Positions 45,075 to 52,756 of a DNA stretch of 64,000 bases are shown piece by piece. The translations under genes and the position numbers were made by a program. Numbering within the stretch: the first letter of the stretch is position 1; every line of letters begins with the position of its first letter. The notes beneath the pieces are model-generated. The model worked only from the letters and a program-made list of their open reading frames with translations. It was not told where the DNA came from and ran no database searches. Source of the stretch: OCS116 sp051531935 (lineage in GTDB: Bacteria; Pseudomonadota; Alphaproteobacteria; Rhizobiales; OSC116); assembly GCA_051531935.1 (NCBI GenBank), contig JAOPTR010000016.1, positions 372,001 to 436,000 on the forward strand, in the 5' to 3' direction.

Positions 45075-45470
45075 TTACAACAACGCCGTCTTGCTATTTT
45101 TCATGAGGTCTTCGAATTTTAATAGGTTTTCATCATCTACTTCTGAATGAAGGTCTACACGGCAAATCAGACCCTTTTTTACAAATATTTGTATAAACCC
45201 TTTCAACTTAACTCCGCTATTTGGAGGGGGCAATAATGATAGAAAATCAAAATGAAAGTGGGTATCGTCACCACTTTTTATTTCTCCCAATTCGGTAGTT
45301 GTTGAGGAGTTGAAAAAGTGCATTCGAATTACGAACTGATCAAAATTAACATCCTCGCCATTGGCCTCGCTGTAAACAAAGTTTGTCGAAATTAGATTGA
45401 CCAATTCGCCGCCACTATTGTTTAGAAAACCATTTACAAAATATTGAACTAACTTTGAATTATCTGACAT
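45075..45470 (-). CDS. NTF2/SnoaL-like 131-residue protein, paralogue A
   Basis: A 131-residue protein on the strand opposite to the late genes. The ATG at 45470 gives exactly the same length as the paralogue at 50727-51122; both begin M-(S/T)-DNSKLV-(Q/N)-YF and end with LMKNSKTALL or LIKNSPTVLL. Spacing of DFLSLLPPP and FIQIFVKKGLI strands recalls an NTF2/SnoaL fold, but the family assignment is weak. A single-gene insertion between virion genes suggests a moron. An in-frame extension to 45533 is possible. Confidence 0.6.
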   Translation of the reverse strand: MSDNSKLVQYFVNGFLNNSGGELVNLISTNFVYSEANGEDVNFDQFVIRMHFFNSSTTTELGEIKSGDDTHFHFDFLSLLPPPNSGVKLKGFIQIFVKKGLICRVDLHSEVDDENLLKFEDLMKNSKTALL

Positions 45471-45578
45471 AGACCCTGTCTCATATTTTTTACCGTTGTT
45501 TCGCACATTACCAGTTTCGCGATTGTTAATCAAAACACAACCTTAATGATTATCCACAAAAACTAGAAGGAGAACGAA

Positions 45579-46220
45579 ATGCCAGATACAGGCGTAGCGC
45601 CAAATAAGATGTTTGTACCCAGTGACGGAGTGCGAACAGGTAACAATTTACACCAACAGCAACAAGGAGCGGCAACAGGGGTAGACCCTGTTTTATTTGA
45701 CGCTCTGATGAACGAGTTCGCCACTGTAATCAACAATTGTCTGCGCCGAAACGGTGACAACAAGGCCATTGCCGACATAATGATGAACGGCTTTAAGTTC
45801 ATTGAGCTTTCGAATGGCATTGATAGCGGTGACAGCGTTAATGTTGGGCAAGTGATATTGCGTGATGGCAGTAACGATGCGTCCGCTGATTTACCCATGG
45901 GAGGACATAAACACACAGGTCTTGGGGATGGGGTTGGTGATGAGGACGGCTCAAATATGAGACAACTTAGAGCCGTCGAAACAAAAATAGATGATAAGCT
46001 CGATGATGCCGAAATCGTGACGGATATTGGATATTCAGCCGAAGTAACTGCTAACGTTTTGGATTTACCTGGTGTTTTTAGGTCGTATGGCGGTGACTCT
46101 GGTGGGTGGTATTTATCTTCAATAAAATTTGATTATTCAGGTAATTTTATTGGTGCAAAAGAAAGGCGCTTACGACAGAAGAAAAATGGCGTTTGGGTGA
46201 ACTTAGAGCACAATGTTTAG
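45579..46220 (+). CDS. Tail fibre or tailspike N-terminal-type protein
   Basis: A 213-residue protein with RDGSNDASADLPMGGHKHTG followed by LGDG near residues 90-113, the repeat-like motif of tail fibre proteins, and a beta-rich C-terminus ending in NGVWVNLEHNV. AGAAGGAG lies upstream of the ATG. It should be part of host recognition. It is shorter than most fibres, so receptor binding may depend on the proteins encoded at 46526-48299. Confidence 0.7.
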   Translation: MPDTGVAPNKMFVPSDGVRTGNNLHQQQQGAATGVDPVLFDALMNEFATVINNCLRRNGDNKAIADIMMNGFKFIELSNGIDSGDSVNVGQVILRDGSNDASADLPMGGHKHTGLGDGVGDEDGSNMRQLRAVETKIDDKLDDAEIVTDIGYSAEVTANVLDLPGVFRSYGGDSGGWYLSSIKFDYSGNFIGAKERRLRQKKNGVWVNLEHNV

Positions 46221-46228
46221 GAATTACC

Positions 46229-46480
46229 ATGAAGAATGAAAAACAACATTGGGCTTTAGATAAAAAGGTCAACATATCGCTAATTATTGCCACCACATTG
46301 CAAATTGGCGCGTTCACATTCTGGGTTGGCGGTCTCAGTCGAGACATTGACTATTTGAAGGCCGCAATTATTGATCAAGCTAGTCATTCTGAACGAATTG
46401 TCAGGCTTGAAACTGAGTTTGAGAATATCAATAATTTGCTCAATCGAATAGACCAAAAACTAGACAGAATAAAAAATTAA
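46229..46480 (+). CDS. Membrane-anchored coiled-coil protein (83 aa)
   Basis: An 83-residue protein with one transmembrane helix about residues 16-36 (ISLIIATTLQIGAFTFWVGG) followed by a coiled coil (SRDIDYLKAAI ... RLETEFENINNLLNRIDQKL, split here). AGGA precedes the ATG at 46229. This layout is shared with small holin-like or accessory phage proteins; it may be part of lysis. Confidence 0.6.
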   Translation: MKNEKQHWALDKKVNISLIIATTLQIGAFTFWVGGLSRDIDYLKAAIIDQASHSERIVRLETEFENINNLLNRIDQKLDRIKN

Positions 46481-46483
46481 CAC

Positions 46484-46507
46484 ACCGCTTTTTGAGCGGT
46501 TTTTTTA
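46484..46507 (+). terminator. Terminator after the coiled-coil membrane gene
   Basis: ACCGCT (46484-46489) and AGCGGT (46495-46500) form a 6-bp stem around TTTTG and are followed by seven T residues; AAAGGAG for the next gene follows. Confidence 0.8.
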
Positions 46508-46525
46508 TGCCCAAAGGAGAATAAA

Positions 46526-46768
46526 ATGGGAACTCAGAATATAATTAAAAGCGACACGTATCAACTTGTCGTTGGTGCTACAGGTTCGATTGAGGTTCAA
46601 AATCAGGGGCCGCATTCGATACACATTATTTCGGCTGCAGCTCTTCCCGCGGATGGTACAACGGCTGACCGCGTTCTAGAGCCGAACAGTATTTCTTGCC
46701 CGAATGTTGGCGACAATCTTTATGCGCGTTCTGTAATTGGCAACGCTGTCCTGAGTTGGATTGAATAA
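46526..46768 (+). CDS. Small virion-region protein (80 aa)
   Basis: An 80-residue beta-rich protein (TYQLVVGATGSIEVQNQGPH, IHIISAAALPADG) expressed from an AAAGGAG site after a terminator. Position before a fibre-like protein suggests a tail accessory or assembly role. No family recognised. Confidence 0.55.
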   Translation: MGTQNIIKSDTYQLVVGATGSIEVQNQGPHSIHIISAAALPADGTTADRVLEPNSISCPNVGDNLYARSVIGNAVLSWIE

Positions 46769-47919
46769 TGGATTTAGTGCTTAGACGGAGGCGTCGGCGT
46801 GGAAACACGCTAGCGCCTAATCAATTGGTGAGTTACAAATTTGCCAATGATAATATCATCCGCGCAGATGGTGGCGGCAATGTTGCGCAGGAGCTAAATT
46901 ACACCCGCGCTAGTGAAACACTTATGTTAAATACCTCTGGTGTTTATGTGAGCTTTCCTGCCAATACACCCGCTCTTACTGGCCTTGGTATGAAAGTTTC
47001 GCCAAGTGTGTTGAACATGATTAAAAGCACTGATATGGGCGGCGCTGCTGTTGGTGTGGTTGGTGCGGGTGGCTCTTTACCGACTGGGTGGAGTTATTTA
47101 TCGTTTAACTTGGTTGAAGTTATTGGGATTGGCATCGAGGACGGATTGCCATGTTTGGAAATTCGAGCGATTTACAATAATTCGTCAAGTGGTTCGTCTA
47201 AAAGTGTTTCCATTCGTGCGCCATCGGCCTCGGTTGGGTCTGGCGAAACGTGGACAGCATCGACATTCTTTAAACTGGTTAGTGGTTCATTTGTGAATGA
47301 TGAGCTTAAAACGCAGCTCAAAATATCGGGCAATGGTGGCACGAGTTACGAATCATTCAGCGCTGCATATGTTGATGGCACAAGGCAACGTTTGGTGCAA
47401 ACTGAGGTGATTGGCGAGGCTAACCCTGTGAATGTTGAATATCGGTTATTTAACTGCAACGTACCTAGTGGCGAATTGTTGGACGTGACGTTTAAGCTTT
47501 ACGCCCCGCAATTGGAACTTGGTTCACGCGCTAGCGACCCAGTAACAACACCGTCGGGCGCGACTGGCACAAGTGCAGCCATAACCGTATATGACGACAC
47601 AAGCGGTTATGACTTAACCAATGGCAGCTATTTAATTGAGTTTGATTGGTTGGCCGATGGTGGTGAGATATTCGGCGGTGAAATTGCGCCAAACATTGGG
47701 CTCAACAAAGCTTGTTTGAGTTGGACTGGTGCGGCGTTAAAAATATTCCTCAATGGTGCATTGGCGGCAACTACCACGCTTGCGGCTGCTGATATGAATT
47801 TGAATGAGTTGTATTTTGGCAATGATGGCATTGTGCAGCAAGTGAGCATGAACGTAATATCTGCAAGCTTGTTTGACATTGCTTTTGATGATGCAAAACT
47901 AGCGGAGGTAACGGCATGA
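46768..47919 (+). CDS. Fibre-like protein with lectin/LamG-like beta domains
   Basis: A 383-residue protein beginning with a run of arginines (LRRRRRRG, residues 4-11) and followed by two beta-sandwich-like regions: about 130-250 (carbohydrate-binding-module-like) and 275-375 (LamG-like, with SYLIEFDWLADGGEIFGGEI and LKIFLNGALAATTTL). Such proteins bind surface glycans. It starts inside the previous stop (TAATG) and overlaps the next gene by four bases. Confidence 0.65.
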   Translation: MDLVLRRRRRRGNTLAPNQLVSYKFANDNIIRADGGGNVAQELNYTRASETLMLNTSGVYVSFPANTPALTGLGMKVSPSVLNMIKSTDMGGAAVGVVGAGGSLPTGWSYLSFNLVEVIGIGIEDGLPCLEIRAIYNNSSSGSSKSVSIRAPSASVGSGETWTASTFFKLVSGSFVNDELKTQLKISGNGGTSYESFSAAYVDGTRQRLVQTEVIGEANPVNVEYRLFNCNVPSGELLDVTFKLYAPQLELGSRASDPVTTPSGATGTSAAITVYDDTSGYDLTNGSYLIEFDWLADGGEIFGGEIAPNIGLNKACLSWTGAALKIFLNGALAATTTLAAADMNLNELYFGNDGIVQQVSMNVISASLFDIAFDDAKLAEVTA

Positions 47920-48299
47920 TTGTATATATTTTAAAATTCACATCTGAAAGCGCGGCACATGCTACTTTGGCTTTGTTGGGAATGAGCGTTGCTCGAGGCG
48001 GTGAGAGTTATTTTAAAGCGCCAGATCAATCTAACTGGTTTCCGATTAGTGCGGTTGTGACTGATGCCGCGCTCGATGAGGATGGGGCGATTATTACCGC
48101 GCAAGTGGTGAAAGATGGTTATTGGCTGATGTTGAATGCTAACCAACCGATTGCCGAGATCGCAGCATTGCCAGAATTGCAACATGAGTGTGATTTTACG
48201 GAATTAGGTGACCATGAGGAAGTGGCCTCTTTGTCTGGCATAGACCATTTTGACGGTGCGCCTTCTGGAATTGATTGCCAACACATGCTGCAGCACTAA
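47916..48299 (+). CDS. Small protein after the fibre gene, possible fibre assembly or receptor protein
   Basis: A 127-residue protein with N-terminal IVYILKFTSESAAHATLALL and a middle DGYWLMLNANQPIAEIAALP. It is coupled by ATGA to the fibre-like gene. A decayed copy lies at about 50447-50718, outside attR, so the gene belonged to an older related prophage as well. Function unknown. Confidence 0.6.
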   Translation: MIVYILKFTSESAAHATLALLGMSVARGGESYFKAPDQSNWFPISAVVTDAALDEDGAIITAQVVKDGYWLMLNANQPIAEIAALPELQHECDFTELGDHEEVASLSGIDHFDGAPSGIDCQHMLQH

Positions 48300-48325
48300 C
48301 CGCAAAACAAAAATTTAAACTAACG

Positions 48326-48349
48326 GCCTTGCTTTTGCGGGGCTTTTTT
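48326..48349 (+). terminator. Terminator before the endolysin
   Basis: GCCTTGC (48326-48332), TTTT, GCGGGGC (48337-48343) with two wobbles, then T residues and AATGGAGAA, which is the endolysin SD. Confidence 0.75.
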
Positions 48350-48362
48350 AATGGAGAATAGT

Positions 48363-49100
48363 ATGAAAATTTCGAACAAAGGGCTTGAGCTTATCAAACG
48401 GCATGAAGGCGTTAGAATGGAAGCTTACCGATGCCCTGCCGGTATTTGGACAATTGGCTACGGCCACACCCATCAAGTGAAACGCGGAGACACAATAGAT
48501 GCTAACATTGCTCATGAGTTCCTTAAAAACGATGTGCGCCATGCTCAGAATGCTGTTGAGAAATATGTGACAGTAAATCTAGATCAACATCAATTTGACG
48601 CCCTGGTGAGCTTTATTTTCAATGTAGGCACTGGCAATTTTAAAAAATCAACACTGCTAAGAATGCTAAATAAGGGCAATTACTCTGGCGCGGAAAATCA
48701 ATTTAAACGTTGGAACAAAGCGCGAGTGAAAGGCACATTAAAACCATTGCGCGGCCTTACACGCAGACGCAACGATGAAGCCGAACTATTTGGCAACCAC
48801 GAACTTGACGACATGGCACAAGCTGTCGAAACACCAAAGGTTAAAACCAAACTCACAAGCAAGACGAATATCACGGCTGTTGGTGGTGGCGTGGCCGTTT
48901 TAGTTGGCCAAGCTGAAACCCTTGATAACATTGCTGACAACCTCAAAAGCATTGGCAAAAAGGGTGGTGATTTGGCCGACAAATTGGGCAGTATTTTTAG
49001 CGCCGAGAATTTACCATTAATTGCCGTTGTTTGCGTTATTGGCATGCTTGGTTACATTATCTACGAGCGCAACAGAAAGATTGATCAGCATGGGCTTTAA
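48363..49100 (+). CDS. Endolysin, GH24 lysozyme with C-terminal membrane anchor
   Basis: A 245-residue muramidase. The GH24 catalytic pattern E-8-C-5-T is seen as Glu15, Cys24 and Thr30 in HEGVRMEAYRCPAGIWTIGY, and DQHQFDALVSFIFNVGTGNF follows. After the lysozyme domain (about 1-145) there is a basic linker and a final transmembrane helix (about 220-238, LPLIAVVCVIGMLGYIIYER). A C-terminal anchor is unlike the N-terminal SAR anchor of P21-type enzymes. ATG 48363 has GGAG seven bases before. The last 11 bases overlap the Rz-like gene. Confidence 0.9.
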   Translation: MKISNKGLELIKRHEGVRMEAYRCPAGIWTIGYGHTHQVKRGDTIDANIAHEFLKNDVRHAQNAVEKYVTVNLDQHQFDALVSFIFNVGTGNFKKSTLLRMLNKGNYSGAENQFKRWNKARVKGTLKPLRGLTRRRNDEAELFGNHELDDMAQAVETPKVKTKLTSKTNITAVGGGVAVLVGQAETLDNIADNLKSIGKKGGDLADKLGSIFSAENLPLIAVVCVIGMLGYIIYERNRKIDQHGL

Positions 49101-49380
49101 CATCATCCTACGATTATTTAATCTCTTACCGAAATGGCTGCTGATCTCTTCAGTGGCCGTTTTTGTGGCCTATATGTTAGGCATAAGCCATGGCCGTGAG
49201 CCTTATCAATTGGCAGCAAAAGTACATGAGGTAAAGGCCAAGCTTATGAACCAAGCATTTGATCAAACAGAAAAGTACATTCGACAGAAAGGAAAGGAAG
49301 CCAATGAGACTATTGAAATTGATTATTGCAAAATTTCTGATGCTGACGCTCGTAACCTGCACAACATACGCGCCAATTAG
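49090..49380 (+). CDS. Rz-like inner-membrane spanin subunit
   Basis: A 96-residue protein with one N-terminal transmembrane helix (about residues 16-34, WLLISSVAVFVAYMLGISHG) and a periplasmic helix rich in Lys/Glu, as in i-spanins that join inner and outer membrane during lysis. The start at 49090 lies inside the endolysin end. The Rz1-like gene is nested in another frame. Confidence 0.78.
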   Translation: MGFNIILRLFNLLPKWLLISSVAVFVAYMLGISHGREPYQLAAKVHEVKAKLMNQAFDQTEKYIRQKGKEANETIEIDYCKISDADARNLHNIRAN

Positions 49381-49525
49381 TTTACCCAAGAAGCTTACCA
49401 CGCCCTGCCCCGAAGTTGGATTTAAAGCGGGAAACATCATTCCTCAAGTTGTGGTGTTAAAAACGGAATATGAGATATGTAAGGCAAAGCATGAAGCCAT
49501 AATTCAAATTCTCAAGCCTGATTAA
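49304..49525 (+). CDS. Rz1-like outer-membrane spanin lipoprotein
   Basis: A 73-residue lipoprotein embedded in the +1 frame of the Rz-like gene. The signal MRLLKLIIAKFLMLTLVTC ends with a lipobox-type cysteine (Cys19), and the short mature part includes prolines. The start at 49304 has AAGGAAG upstream. Overlap by 77 bases with the i-spanin is the classical nested Rz/Rz1 layout. Confidence 0.75.
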   Translation: MRLLKLIIAKFLMLTLVTCTTYAPISLPKKLTTPCPEVGFKAGNIIPQVVVLKTEYEICKAKHEAIIQILKPD

Positions 49526-49529
49526 GGGC

Positions 49530-49901
49530 CTACAAGCAACTATTGCCAATAAAGCAACTAACGCCAAGTGCAAGAAATGGATAACAAAAAGTAAAAAGGA
49601 TAGCAATGGGATAGGCTAACATACGTTTTGCATCGTTGTCAGATTGATTAAAAACATACCCTGATATAATAGAATATGGTATCACATAAGGACTAGCCAA
49701 AACCAAATATTGAAAAATAGCAGTGGGTCTGCTGCGTTCGGATTCTGGGGTAAAACTGTAGATGATCGTGACCAAAACAGCTAGGAATGCTATACTTAAA
49801 AATATTCTAAAAAATGCTGACTTTCCTTTACAAAAAAATAACAAGAATTCGAAAATAATAATTTGAGTTAAAACCAGTGTAACAAAAGCAAATACCAACA
49901 T
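49530..49901 (-). CDS. Four-helix membrane protein at the prophage right end
   Basis: A 123-residue very hydrophobic protein with about four transmembrane helices (about residues 2-22, 28-48, 65-83 and 92-117). It is on the minus strand, four bases from the convergent spanin stop, and is the last gene before attR. Position and topology suggest a lysogenic-conversion or exclusion gene; no family recognised. Confidence 0.6.
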   Translation of the reverse strand: MLVFAFVTLVLTQIIIFEFLLFFCKGKSAFFRIFLSIAFLAVLVTIIYSFTPESERSRPTAIFQYLVLASPYVIPYSIISGYVFNQSDNDAKRMLAYPIAILFTFCYPFLALGVSCFIGNSCL

Positions 49902-49972
49902 CCTATATAATCCTCTAAATAATTATATAGGATTTTCATATATCAGGTTGGCATAAATAACAAACAACTAAA

Positions 49973-50004
49973 GCGGTCGAGGTTAACGCCTTGGCCGCCT
50001 TTTT
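49973..50004 (+). terminator. Late-operon-end terminator
   Basis: A 10-bp stem (GCGGTCGAGG, 49973-49982, with CCTTGGCCGC, 49989-49998) including two wobble pairs, six-base loop, then CTTTTTT. It could stop late transcription before attR. Confidence 0.75.
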
Positions 50005-50110
50005 TGTGTCTAAAATCCGAAACGGTAATCCCCGCAACGAACATAAGCCGCCCCATTCGTTCGTTAGCTGTTTTAACGCACATTTGTGAGTGTTATTCTA
50101 TCCGTAAAAA

Positions 50111-50159
50111 GGTAGACATTTCGCCCATAAGTCATTGAAATTATGTTGAACGGTAGACA
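50111..50159 (+). promoter_or_regulatory. Candidate integrase arm-type sites, right pair
   Basis: GGTAGACA at 50111-50118 and 50152-50159, same orientation, 41 bases apart and ending 42 bases before attR. The same word is doubled beside attL at 12135-12156. Confidence 0.5.
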
Positions 50160-50201
50160 GTTTTCCGACCCTAATTTCGTTGATTAACAACGGACAGTAC
50201 G

Positions 50202-50250
50202 GGATTTCTACTCCGAGGGTCAGGGGTTCGAATCCTCTCGCGGGCACCAA
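50202..50250 (+). repeat. attR core (49-bp direct repeat, right copy)
   Basis: Identical to 12016-12064: the last part of tRNA-Arg from the anticodon stem through CCAA. It lacks the D arm and acceptor 5' side, so it is not a second tRNA gene. It marks the right end of the prophage. Confidence 0.95.
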
Positions 50251-50446
50251 TATTTCATAATATTCTAACATACCTTATTATTCAAAATTTTGGCGCTCTT
50301 TTCATTTTTAGAAGTAATGGAATTATTTGATAAGAGTGAATACGACCTTCTTAGAATATAATAATATTTAGGGAGGATATAATGACTGGTAATCAATTTC
50401 CCAAATGTAATACATCTGTAGCACCAAGATCAAATTACTTAATTGT

Positions 50447-50718
50447 ATGATTGTATATGTTTTATGACCCACATCAGCGGGCGCGGATCAGTCGGCTTTG
50501 GTCTCGTTGGGTATGTATATTGGGGGAATTGTAAACGCTATTTCAGGGTACTAGATCAATCTAATTGACTTGTGTTGAACGCAACCACCGATTGAAAAAA
50601 TAACAGCATTGCCAGAATTTCAACAAGTATGCGAGATTACGGATTTAAGCGACCGTGAACCAATGCCCGTATTAGCAGGCATTGATTTTGTTAGCACATG
50701 TTGCAACACTATTGCTAA
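50447..50718 (+). pseudogene. Decayed copy of the 47916-48299 gene
   Basis: Starts with ATGATTGTATAT, identical to the intact gene start, then shares AGATCAATCTAA and GCATTGCCAGAATT with it. It is interrupted by early stops and lacks about 60 bases in the middle. The final AACAC...TAA resembles the intact end. Not translated as a whole. Confidence 0.75.
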
Positions 50719-50726
50719 CAGCCAGA

Positions 50727-51122
50727 TTATAGTAAAACCGTTGGGCTATTTTTTATTAACTCTTGAAATTCTTCAAACTCTTCCTCGCTACTCATATAAT
50801 TTATTGAGACTTGGGTAATGAGGTTGTTTTGGGCTATGATTTGAGCAAAACCTTGAGATTTCATTTCTTCGTTAGGTGGTGCGAGGATGATTTCGAAATC
50901 AAAGCAAAAGTGTATATCGTCTTCGGTGGTTGTCTCGGTGAACACCAAGTTTGAAGCCGTTGTGATAAGCTGCATTCTGGTTGCGAATTGATTAAAATCC
51001 TGCTTATCACCTAGATTTAGGAAAAAAGAAAATGAAGGAGAAACCACGTTTGACAAGTTATGTGAATTATTAGCGAGAAATTCGTTAATAAAATAATTTA
51101 CGAGTTTTGAATTATCTGTCAT
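50727..51122 (-). CDS. NTF2/SnoaL-like 131-residue protein, paralogue B
   Basis: A 131-residue intact frame, clearly related to 45075-45470: start MTDNSKLVNYFINEFL, central FCFDFEIILAPPNE against FHFDFLSLLPPPNS, and the end NSPTVLL against NSKTALL. It survives while genes on both sides are broken, so its product may still be selected for in the host. No SD is obvious. Function unknown. Confidence 0.65.
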   Translation of the reverse strand: MTDNSKLVNYFINEFLANNSHNLSNVVSPSFSFFLNLGDKQDFNQFATRMQLITTASNLVFTETTTEDDIHFCFDFEIILAPPNEEMKSQGFAQIIAQNNLITQVSINYMSSEEEFEEFQELIKNSPTVLL

Positions 51123-51230
51123 CTAACGCCTCACTTAAAAATCAGATTGATTAAGTTAGAACTATTACAAAAATTTATTAGTAAAAAGTAAACAACTTGG
51201 CCATGCCCTGCTTTTACAAGGCCTTCAAAA

Positions 51231-51640
51231 ATGAAGAGGAAAACTCAAATTTTAGACAACGCGCCTAAATTTATCAAGCTACATGGAAGCCTACCAATGC
51301 TCGCAGCGGTTTTGACGATTAACTACGCCTCCCCCATCAAATGAAACGTGGTGATGCAGTAGACACGAATATAGCGTAGCGGTACCAAAAAATTACCTGA
51401 GCGAAGCTTAGAATGTTTAACAAAGGTACTTATTCTAGTGCAGGGAAACAGCCTAAACGTTGGAACAAACTGCTGGTGGCCAAAAACTCGAAACCCTTAA
51501 CAACATTGAGGACAAGCGAAAAACACTAGTGAAAAGATTGGTGGTATGACCAATAAATTGAGCAATATATTTAGCACGGATAACGCGCCATTAATTGCGA
51601 TCCTCGGCGTATGTTTTGTTACCTAACGATTGAGCTTAAG
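51231..51640 (+). pseudogene. Decayed endolysin gene
   Basis: Similar throughout to 48310-49080. The leader GGCCATGCCCTGCTTTTACA matches the endolysin terminator region; AAACGTTGGAACAAA of the lysozyme domain and GCGCCATTAATTGCG of the C-terminal anchor are recognisable. Deletions and stops break the frame, including loss of most of the catalytic centre. A 38-codon open stretch at about 51626-51742 (WLKWVPWQ near its end) follows and is unassigned. Confidence 0.75.
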
Positions 51641-51876
51641 CCAGAGTCGATAGCCAAACAAATTAATGAAACGGATGACAAAATCATTAGAAAACCTATC
51701 AGTTGGTTGAAGTGGGTTCCTTGGCAATCTACTACTTTTTGAACTCTGATTACAAACGAGTATTAGAGCCTCAAAATCACAAATAAATGATTTTACTGAA
51801 AATTAAACAGTAATTCAGTAATATAAAATCAGAAACAGACCCTATTCTCCGCTTCCATATGATGAAAGAAACTTTA

Positions 51877-52404
51877 ATGAAACGTTTTGCCTTATGTATT
51901 TTTCTGATATTATTCAATACTACATTATCTTTGGCTAACCCAAAAGAAGACGCTAATTACATTGTCGAACAAACAGTTACGCGAACACTTTTTGAAGCTT
52001 CAATTCAGACATTACGCCCCGTGCTTATTTCTGCAATAGAAAATGATTTTCGAGAAAATGAAATAATTCTTGAAAAGCCTAATAAATTTTTTGATATTTT
52101 TGTTGATGAATTTATTGAAGAATTTACTGATATCATGCGTAAGGAAACAGGTAAAATATATCTTGATCTCTTTACCGAAAAAGAACTGGCTGACATTGCA
52201 ACATTTTATAGAACTGATACTGGGCAAAAACTAATTCAAAAAACCCCTGCTCTCATGATGGCAGCTTCTCAATTAGGCCAATTTGCAGGAAAAAAGGCTG
52301 GAATAAATGCTAAATCCCGAGTTGCCAAAAGATTGGTAGATAAAGGTATAATCTTCAACGAAGACAAGGGTTTCACTCAACGTCTAATTGATTATTTCAA
52401 ATAA
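51877..52404 (+). CDS. DUF2059-like secreted protein
   Basis: A 175-residue exported protein with a signal peptide (hydrophobic about residues 3-19, cleavage near SLA-NP) and a helical mature domain. LFTEKELADIATFYRTDTGQ followed by KLIQKTPALM is the hallmark of DUF2059, a periplasmic family of unknown function. In-frame ATGs at 51859 and 51862 are alternative starts; I used 51877 because the signal peptide is then the usual length. It is the first certain host gene to the right of the prophage. Confidence 0.8.
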   Translation: MKRFALCIFLILFNTTLSLANPKEDANYIVEQTVTRTLFEASIQTLRPVLISAIENDFRENEIILEKPNKFFDIFVDEFIEEFTDIMRKETGKIYLDLFTEKELADIATFYRTDTGQKLIQKTPALMMAASQLGQFAGKKAGINAKSRVAKRLVDKGIIFNEDKGFTQRLIDYFK

Positions 52405-52756
52405 ATTCTACAAAATTTTTGAATATGCATTTATGAGTGACATTCTCTCGTAAGAAAGCAAACAATTCGTTCTTGAGCCATTGAAACTAATTTAAATGGG
52501 AGACCATTTATGTAAGAGGATAAATGGATTAACATCTAAATAACTGTAATATTATTTAGGTGTATATTCGGATGAGACTCTATTGAGCGAAAGTGTTTTT
52601 AGGGCTTGAAAATGATTTTCGTACTGGCTTACCTGATAGGAAGCTCAGCACGATCGAAATCTAGTTTTATTTTCGGCTGAGTTACACTTCATTTGCACCC
52701 TTCTTCAACGTGAATAGGCAGTTGAAGGATTGGTTGTCAGGCTTGGTAGAGGCGTT
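52405..52756. other. Non-coding stretch after the DUF2059 gene
   Basis: About 350 bases with stops in all frames and no motif I recognise. It may be old mobile-element debris, given the neighbouring remnant, but no transposase motif is visible. Confidence 0.35.

Larger units (their letters stand above)
49902..50201. other. Right-end non-coding region with terminator and arm sites
   Basis: No gene seen. It contains the terminator at 49973-50004 and the repeats at 50111 and 50152. The sequence up to attR is AT-rich and would also hold the promoter of the minus-strand membrane gene. Confidence 0.5.
50251..51740. mobile_element. Decayed remnant of an earlier related prophage
   Basis: Immediately beyond attR are broken copies of this prophage's own late genes in order: the 47916-48299 gene, an intact relative of the 45075 gene, and the endolysin with its leader. 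They diverge in many places and carry stops, so they come from an older integration and are not a recent duplication. 50251-50446 holds no recognised gene. Confidence 0.8.

Noticed and set aside
50202..50250. Second tRNA-Arg gene
   Set aside because: Only the 3' part is present; the sequence before it cannot form the acceptor or D arm. It is attR.
50609..50818. 69-residue plus-strand frame
   Set aside because: It is the frame left over from the decayed copy of the 47916 gene and runs into the antisense of the 50727 gene.
52405..52756. Insertion-sequence remnant
   Set aside because: I looked for transposase motifs and inverted ends and found none; the stretch is only unexplained.
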